Shown piece by piece: positions 57,330 through 64,000 of a stretch of DNA of 64,000 nt; position 1 is the stretch's first letter, and the number at the start of each line of letters is the position of its first letter. The DNA is from Silurus meridionalis (taxonomy: Eukaryota; Chordata; Actinopteri; Siluriformes; Siluridae). The DNA is taken from assembly GCF_014805685.1 (NCBI RefSeq), contig NC_060902.1, positions 4,269,286 to 4,333,285 on the forward strand, given 5' to 3'. Both the position numbers and the translations under genes were made by a program. Below the pieces are notes generated by a model that was not told the origin of the DNA, did no database searches, and saw nothing but the letters and a program-made list of their open reading frames with translations.

Positions 57330-59230
57330 TCTCTGTGACCAATTCTTTCCCAGTCTCTGTTAAAAAGTGCTTTCCAATCTTGTGAACTGAGTGTCCCCTT
57401 GTCTCTAGAATGCTTTGCTGTCTTGGTTTTTACGATTTCTTAATCTTCCTCTCTAGTGAGTCTCAGTCTCTGAAAGCAATTTATCCCAATCTCTGAAAGA
57501 AATTTTGTTTCTCTAGTTTTTAAGGGCCCCCCTGTGTCCCAGTATCTGCGATCTGGTGTTCTGTGGGTCAACCACCCTTTGCTCTGGGCAGACAAAATGT
57601 ATTTGGTCACAGATGAGATACCACATTTCTTTAAACCTCGTCTGAGGAAGCCACTGGGGAATGAGAATTCAATCGAGATGTGAAAAGATCTATAGCTGCC
57701 CAACTGAGCCAGGGCCAAGCTTCTCTCTAGTAGCTCCACATGAAAAGATCAACTGGATGATGGTAGGCTTCCAGAACAGTTTCAACAGCGAAGTCTGAAA
57801 TGCTGCATGTTTCATATTGTGGCAGTCTAAATGGAAATTCACACTCCTCTCAGAAGCAAAGAAGACCTCAACCATGAAAACAAAAGAAAACAAGCAAATG
57901 AAGCTAAAATGAATTTGAAACCAAACAAATCACATCTAAGTTTGAGATTCCCAAATGCACTTTGCTGTTGCCATGGTATCCCCACAGTATATTCAACAAC
58001 ATGAAAAATTTTAGCTGGGACACATCCGAGGCTAACTTCGAAAACCAAGTGTTACTAATGCTGTATAGAGTTCATCATATGGCATCATTTGATCGCTACT
58101 AATTTTTAAGCCTAACGAGCTTATAGGAGCTAAAGCCAAACAGTGCTTGCATTTAATACATTATTGACAGAAGCAGAGCCAAATGCTTGAGGGGTGAAAA
58201 GGATATGATTTGAGCCCTGTTGCTAGCCAAAGCTAAAAACAGTAATTTTTCTGGATTGAAAGAACCTACAGTTGTGACTCAAGGAAGTTTTAAAGGCAGT
58301 AATACAATGCATTGCTCCATGAGAACTATTAGTATTCACAATCTTTTAAGATGCATTCCAGTTTGTATAAGGGTGGATTGTTAAAATAAAACATTCTTAC
58401 AATTAGTCCACCAAGTGACTTGGTGTGAAGGAAAAATACGGAAAAATTTAGGGTTCTTCAGGGTTTCTGCAGATTCTTAAAAAGTCTAAAATGTAAACAT
58501 CTAAATTTTAGGCTTTAAGAAGTCTTAAATTCGCTGTTAGGTCAGATAATTTTAAACAGGTCTTAATTTTCTGATGTCAATGCAACACTACCTCTAATAT
58601 TCATAAAAATGCTTTTATTTTTTTTTTTGTTGTTTTCTTGGTATTGTTCTTTCTTTCGCTAGTTCACATATAATTTACTTTATTACAACTACAAATAAGG
58701 CCAACAGTCAATCAGCTTCCTGTTATTTACATGAATTTCTCTACCACAGAAGTAAAACGGATTTTATTTTTCAGCTATGAGGAAGTGCAAGTTTAGCAAT
58801 ATTGGTTTGAAAACAATGAGTATAGGGCTAATGGTCAAAAAAGCTCAACCTGGCCACCCAAAAAACAAAAAAATCTACAATGTAAAATCCTTGATTTAGG
58901 CTGAATGTATAAGTTCAGCATGGTGTTCAACAGTAAAACTGTGACTGAGCAGTTAGGATAGTTTCTACTATTGGAACATGTCATGATTTAACACTTTGGC
59001 TAGGACAGGTAATAAATCTTGACCTACATGGCTACTTGGTTTAGGATCCCTGCTTTTCTCACTGTGTCCTTGAGCAAGACAAATGAAGTCAGATTGCTAG
59101 CCAGTTTTCCTGCATGTGGTCCAAACTGCTTGGCTTACAGAGTTTTGGGCAGCTGTTGGAAAAGATGGCACAGATGGAATAACGTCTAGATTTTTTCCTT
59201 TAATTATTAGTGATATATTAATTATAAATT
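57330..59230 (+). repeat. Old local duplication, block 2
   Basis: Counterpart of 53050-55760. The minus-strand frames in both blocks share residues (for example IIQLIFSCGA and RSFH.SIEF.FP.GF patterns at 53343-53534 and 57440-57893). This may simply reflect the shared DNA; no known protein family is recognised. The block also hosts the repeat at 58452-58580. Confidence 0.82.
58452..58580. repeat. Dispersed 'cttaaaaagtct' repeat
   Basis: 'gggtttctgcagattcttaa', 'aaagtctaaaatgtaaacat', 'ggctttaagaagtcttaaat' and 'aacaggtcttaattttctga' match a common fish repeat built of AAGTCTTAAA-type words, often classed with hAT-like MITEs. It is absent from duplication block 1, so it inserted later. Confidence 0.55.
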
Positions 59231-59999
59231 ACAGACTTTCAGCATATATACATATTGGCTAGTTCCCAATGTAGCTTAAAAGAAGATTTATTGCCAAGGC
59301 ATATAAAAGTTTTACAAAAGAAATATCCTTGGTTAATTATTAATTAATTTATTCATATGTTTCTTTATAAATATACATATGCTATGTCCTGTTTGCTACA
59401 GCATCGGCTGTAGCAATGAATTATTTGGTGGGCTGATTTTTATATGAGATCTTTCTATATTTGTACAATAGATAATGTTGTAATAGATTTTTACCATAAT
59501 ATGGTAAAAGCATTTTAGTATAGCATTTATTCAATTATTGTGAAATCCCCAAGGTATTTTTTTATGTCTTGTCAAATGTCAATGTTTCTTGTCAAATGTA
59601 GTAATATGTTCTAAACTAGGTTTTATGGCTGGTGCCATCATTTATTTTAGTAATTGAGTATTCTAACTATAATTCACTTTTAGTTAAAGAGCAATACTAA
59701 ATAAGAGACAGAAAATAACAGTTTTCTTAAAATGAACAAGTAATTTGTTTAATTTTTTAATTTTTTAATTTTATTTTTTTTTATTGCTGAAATTGCATAC
59801 AAGTATATTTGTAGAAATTAAACTCATTTAGTGCATTTAATTGCCATATTACATTAAAATGCAAACACAGTGCTCTTAAAAATTCCCTACGCAGTGGCCA
59901 CTTACAATAAGTTATGGGAAACTATTCATTTAATGAAACTCATAATTATTCTCACTCCATATGTGTGTTTATTTATTTAATCTCGCACAGTATCTTGTT
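59231..59999. other. No gene seen
   Basis: Strongly AT-rich, no recognised repeat. Confidence 0.5.
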
Positions 60000-60446
60000 G
60001 TCTCAGAAAAAGCTGCTTGGAATTTTCCACAAACCAAATCTGTGTATTTATTTATTTATTTATTCGCTGCCACTGCGGAGGGACTTTTTGACCGCACTGC
60101 ATATAAATACAAATATAAAAATCAATTTTAAATAACTTTAAACAGTAACTGCACTGTACAGTGTTTGGAATCTTTCTGCTATTTTCTTTGGCCTGAATCT
60201 TCTGCTCACCCCTTGCTCTTTTCTTCCCGTTCCTCCATTTTTTCATTCTGCAACGTCTTCTGTGTTACCTGTCCGGAGCGCTCCAGAGTTTTGCAGGTGG
60301 TGCATCAGTAATAATGGTCTGTGGGAAACACAGTGCTCTGTGTTTAGTTAAATAAATTAAATGAAGCATTAAGGCAAATTAATTTGCCTTGACTAATTTT
60401 TGTAATTGAATTATCTAAGTTACTAGAGGAATCGTTACAGCCCTAC
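60000..60446 (-). mobile_element. hAT-like 5' end fragment
   Basis: The right edge 'gaatcgttacagccctact' is, inverted, the TAGGGCTGTAACGATT terminus of a common fish hAT family. Going left on the minus strand follow an oligo-rich leader and words such as 'gtgtttcccacagaccatta' and 'ggagcgctccggacaggtaa'. The minus frame at 60052-60246 has basic residues and a CSYC pair (QCSYCLKLFK) that could be a decayed BED-type zinc finger. No catalytic region follows. Confidence 0.5.
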
Positions 60447-62304
60447 TAGGTTTGGGTCAAGTAATATCGCATGGCATCATATGTTGCCGAGCAAGAAGGT
60501 ACAGATTGCTGATAGAGTATCAGTATACATATATCTAATATTGTGTATAAAATTGTGTGTTTCCTACATAGAGTCTCTATTCTCAGGTTGAAAATGTACC
60601 AAGGAAAGAATATTTCCCACAAGCCTTTAGAGCCCATGTGGGAGCATGGTCAGGCTAAAAGGTATAACCCATATTTTTTTGTGTCAATACGAGGTCCATT
60701 TAGACATCACTTGTAACAAACTGCCATTCAGAAAACAGGATTGAATATTAGCCAAAAGATTTGCCTTATGACAAGATATTCGAGCATATATTTTTTCTTT
60801 TTTTCTCTAGCAAGAAAGATCTAGCAAGAAAATTCTCTCGGGCAGAAAAAGCAGTGCAAATGTGGGAACAGTAGTCAGAGTGAGTTATACAGTTGGGAAA
60901 AGAAGGACCACTGTTGCCTGAAGGGCTTATTAAAATGGATTGTGCTGAATTATTCCAAGCAAGTAATATCCTATAACTGCACACAATCAAGAAAGTGAAC
61001 ATCTCAGAACTAATTTTTGATAGCCAGCCAATTCCCAACCCCAACCCCCCCATTTTTTTTCCCTTTTTCTTTATTTAAAAAAAAATAATAATAATGCCAT
61101 TGACTTTTAGGCCAGACTGCGCTATAACATTAGCTAATTAAATCCATTTTACCCTATTCACTGTTTAACAGTGTTCTTCATATTAACTCTTTTCTCCATG
61201 CTTTCTATTTGTAAATAATAATTCACTGATTCAGCAGAAAATCCAAGCTTTCATGTAGAGGATAAAGTGTACAAACCTCCACATTTCATTTAATGAAAAC
61301 AGACATAATTGGGGTAATTTAATAATTTCTCCAGGAGATATTAGATTTTAACACTATTTCCTTTTTTTCTCTCTTTTTTTTCTACCTTTGAAGGCTCCTG
61401 AAATGGTTTCTTAATGATTGAGTAATTTTCCAAATGGATTTGAAAGTCACATGCCAAGTCAGTTTTCGTCAAGTTCAGACAGCAAAAAATGACTTATACC
61501 TTTATACCACAAAATTGAAATGGGCTATAATTATAGATGATTGTCCCAGCTTACAAAAATCACTAGAACATATAATACAAATAAGAAATGTTTTATGTGT
61601 GCTTGTTAAATGAAACATCTTCCGGTAGTTATTTGGAATCATTCTTAAAAAACAATGTGTAGATTTATATTTATAATATGCAATGGCAAAATGACTTTAA
61701 AAAGTCAATATAAACTAGAAGCTTTTTTTTTTTTTCACTTTATTTCACAAAAATGTATGCTTAAAAGCAATCTTTTATTGGCTAAAACTCCTGCTGCTAC
61801 TCCACACATGAACGTGTGGGTCACCATTTTAGTTCTAAAAGTTACTATCACTTTACAACCTGGGAAGGAATTAAAGTGTCATGTGAATAGATGGGTTCTC
61901 ATGGCGAAGTACGATAATAAATATACCCAACTATATTACAACATTTCTGCAATAGTTTAGCCGCCCCAATTGCCTGCTTTTTACTGGTGTAGGCTGCGGA
62001 CAGATGCAACACCTCTCCTGCTGCTAAATATTGACTGCCAAAGAAATACAAGTCACATAAATATTGATTACTGTTTTTACAGCACACTGGACTCACACCA
62101 ATTATTAAACAAGATTAATGGCTTTAGTAAAAAATTAGAGTCAGTAAATTACACAATGGAGAGGTTGAGCCAAAACCTTTTTCTCAGAAACAACTCTGTT
62201 AGAATAAAAAAATCTGCAGTAGAAAAGGTATTGTAACTGTTTCATTGGGGATCTCATTAGTTCTACTTTGATCATGCAAATACTCAGTAAGCTTGTGCTT
62301 GTGC

Positions 62305-62305
<1 letters not shown>
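60447..62305. other. No gene; candidate conserved blocks
   Basis: Repeat-free apart from homopolymer runs (T-rich near 61020-61090, 61360-61385 and 61725-61736). The 61200-61490 and 61780-62110 parts are complex. Open frames at 60766-61053, 61655-61960 and 61970-62236 show no domains. Confidence 0.35.

Positions 62306-62363
<58 letters not shown>
62306..62363. repeat. (TG)29 microsatellite
   Basis: Uninterrupted GT dinucleotides preceded by two imperfect 'gtgctt' units. Confidence 0.98.
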
Positions 62364-62365
<2 letters not shown>

Positions 62366-62881
62366 AAAGATATTTTTAATGTACAAAATGTAGATGAAAA
62401 TGATTTAATATTTTGTAGTTACTGACCTTTCTTTCAGACAATGAACAATTTTAAACACAATGTTCTGAAAGTTTGACAAGGAAATTGAAGCATTAAAGCA
62501 ATGACTGGTATTCCACTTATAGTCTAAAGTACTTCCGAGAACTTCTCTTGGATCTGATTGTAATTGCATAATTGTGTTCATTATTACCCTCAAATGCCAG
62601 TTTTCCATAAAAAAACAGTACTTTCTCAGTATGTCTATGAAGCAACTATGGTAAGAGAGAACATTAGAGATTATTATACTGTATATGTCTAGTGGACTGA
62701 CAGTAACCAAATTCTGGCTTTAATTGTGCCTATAACACTGACACATCTACATCAAGAAATCATTAATATATAGTACTTTAGGAATGGTTTTATTGGATTT
62801 TTCTTCCATTACTCACTCCATCTTCCAACATTGAATATAATGAGTAGTAGTAGGGAGTAATTTTATATATATAAATATTTT

Positions 62882-62887
<6 letters not shown>
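62364..62887. other. No gene seen
   Basis: AT-rich unique-looking DNA; the frame at 62405-62710 has no motif. Confidence 0.5.

Positions 62888-62951
<64 letters not shown>
62888..62951. repeat. (TA)32 microsatellite
   Basis: Uninterrupted TA array followed by a short ACACAC run. Confidence 0.98.
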
Positions 62952-62959
<8 letters not shown>

Positions 62960-64000
62960 TTTGTTTTATTTTATTTTTTTACTGTACTTTTACATTAGAG
63001 TATTTTCATTCTGAAAAAACGTATCTTTTTTTTTTTTTTTTTTTACTCCACTACATTTCAGAACAACTTGCTATTCCTTGCTATGTCTTACACTGAACTT
63101 CAAGCTTTGATCAAGTCATGGGAGAGCTGTACATGCTGTAGCAAAACAAATACTAATTATTTATAATTAGAAAACGACGGTCAAAACCAGCTGAGGCTCC
63201 TACGTCTCAGAATAGAATCTATAAACGTGATTGTATTCCTATTTCTTCATTTTTTTTATAAGCATGCTTTTTAAAACGAATCCTGGTATATAAAAGAGAA
63301 ACATTTCATTTAACGAAAGGACTGTAGTTTTCATAAATATATCTCAAATGCTTTATATAAAAACTTTCCCCCAAGCCACCATGCATATGAGAACAATTTG
63401 TCGCTTTATGAATAGCAGGACCTTTTTACATATCTAGAGGAAACGAGATCCTCACATAATGCAATTGTGTTTCCAATTCCAAAATGATTTTTCTTTGAAA
63501 TACTGTGTATGCAGTATTTTCCTCCTATATATATATAGAGGTCATGCTGCGATTTCTGCAAGAAGAACAGCTCTCATTAAACAACACATGCAAATATAAC
63601 TAGTTCAATAGACGGTGTGTATGAGAACATAATTTCTTCATGGCAGCTGTACATGAATTCGTCGTATGTCTATTCCAGTGGAAGATAGTAGGTTTTTTAA
63701 AGAATTCATGTCAGGTAAGGGGTGAAAACGAATCCAGTATGATGTGGTCCAATCTGCTGAGCCTCGATAACAGATGGGTGTGATCAGTAGAATCTCAGTT
63801 CAGTCACACAGCGATGCCCTTAAAGGGCGGGTGGCACGAGGCCACTTAAGTTAAACAAATTATGCCAGTGGAGATGGCATGCCCTTGTTCGAGGTGTCTG
63901 ACTGTGAGGTCAATTGTACCAATAATTTAAAACCTGTGACTGCTACATGCGATGTGATTTTTAAATCTGCTAGGTCAGGTTTACAGCTGAATTTGTTATC
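62952..64000. other. No gene seen
   Basis: AT-rich with a T-run at 63027-63044. The last 300 bases are more GC-balanced, but no repeat or gene is recognised. Confidence 0.45.

Noticed and set aside
53343..57893. Paralogous protein-coding exons in the local duplication
   Set aside because: The minus-strand frames share residues, but frames are short and interrupted and no family is recognised; shared DNA origin is enough to explain it.

Overview
This window looks like a non-coding stretch of a vertebrate genome, most probably a teleost fish. It is AT-rich, full of long (TA)n and (CT)n microsatellites, and dominated by transposon families typical of fish: many different Tc1/mariner families, an RTE-type LINE, a DIRS-type retroelement, solo LTRs and hAT-like ends. 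Bacterial-style gene organisation is absent. I found no host protein-coding exon, tRNA or rRNA that I could support; every recognisable protein similarity is to a transposon. A siluriform or related fish would fit, but that is only an impression.

Layout. 0-10 kb: interspersed repeat fragments, two decayed Tc1/mariner copies on the minus strand (3.1-4.2 kb and 5.7-6.9 kb), two (CT)n arrays and a long (TA)n array. 10.9-12.5 kb: a nested stack, in which a plus-strand Tc1 copy was invaded by a second Tc1 family, which in turn took an 86-base LINE tail flanked by a 19-base target duplication. 14.5-15.0 kb: a short mariner deletion derivative with both inverted ends and TA duplications. 16.9-22.4 kb: three tandem ~1.85 kb units, each holding the same internally deleted RTE-like LINE fragment plus the same 3' spacer. 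22.4-24.9 kb: a (TA)n satellite split by a nearly complete DD37E Tc1-like transposon, itself interrupted by a 509-base element with ~150-base inverted repeats, a small perfect hairpin and 15 telomere-like hexamers. This last element is the most unusual object in the window.

25-40 kb: Tc1-like fragments, two solo LTRs, two Tc1-like copies that abut each other, a five-unit minisatellite and several microsatellites. 40.9-41.6 kb: a 17-unit degenerate minisatellite. 41.6-44.0 kb: a LINE 3' end, a hAT-like end, and a DIRS-like reverse transcriptase fragment split by a solo LTR. 46-50 kb: two more LINE 3' ends (one with a 17-base target duplication), a third LTR and a Tc1 remnant. 51-59 kb: an old, diverged local duplication (two main blocks plus a partial third) and a 324-base MITE. 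60-64 kb: a hAT-like end, microsatellites and apparently unique sequence.

The genes do not work together as a pathway: this is a record of serial transposon insertion, decay and local duplication. Some complex, repeat-free stretches (about 2.1-2.5, 25.2-25.7, 40.4-40.6, 44.7-45.5, 47.8-47.9 and 61.2-62.2 kb) could be conserved regulatory DNA, which only cross-species alignment can decide. Family assignments rest on recalled family sequences and visible motifs, not on database searches.
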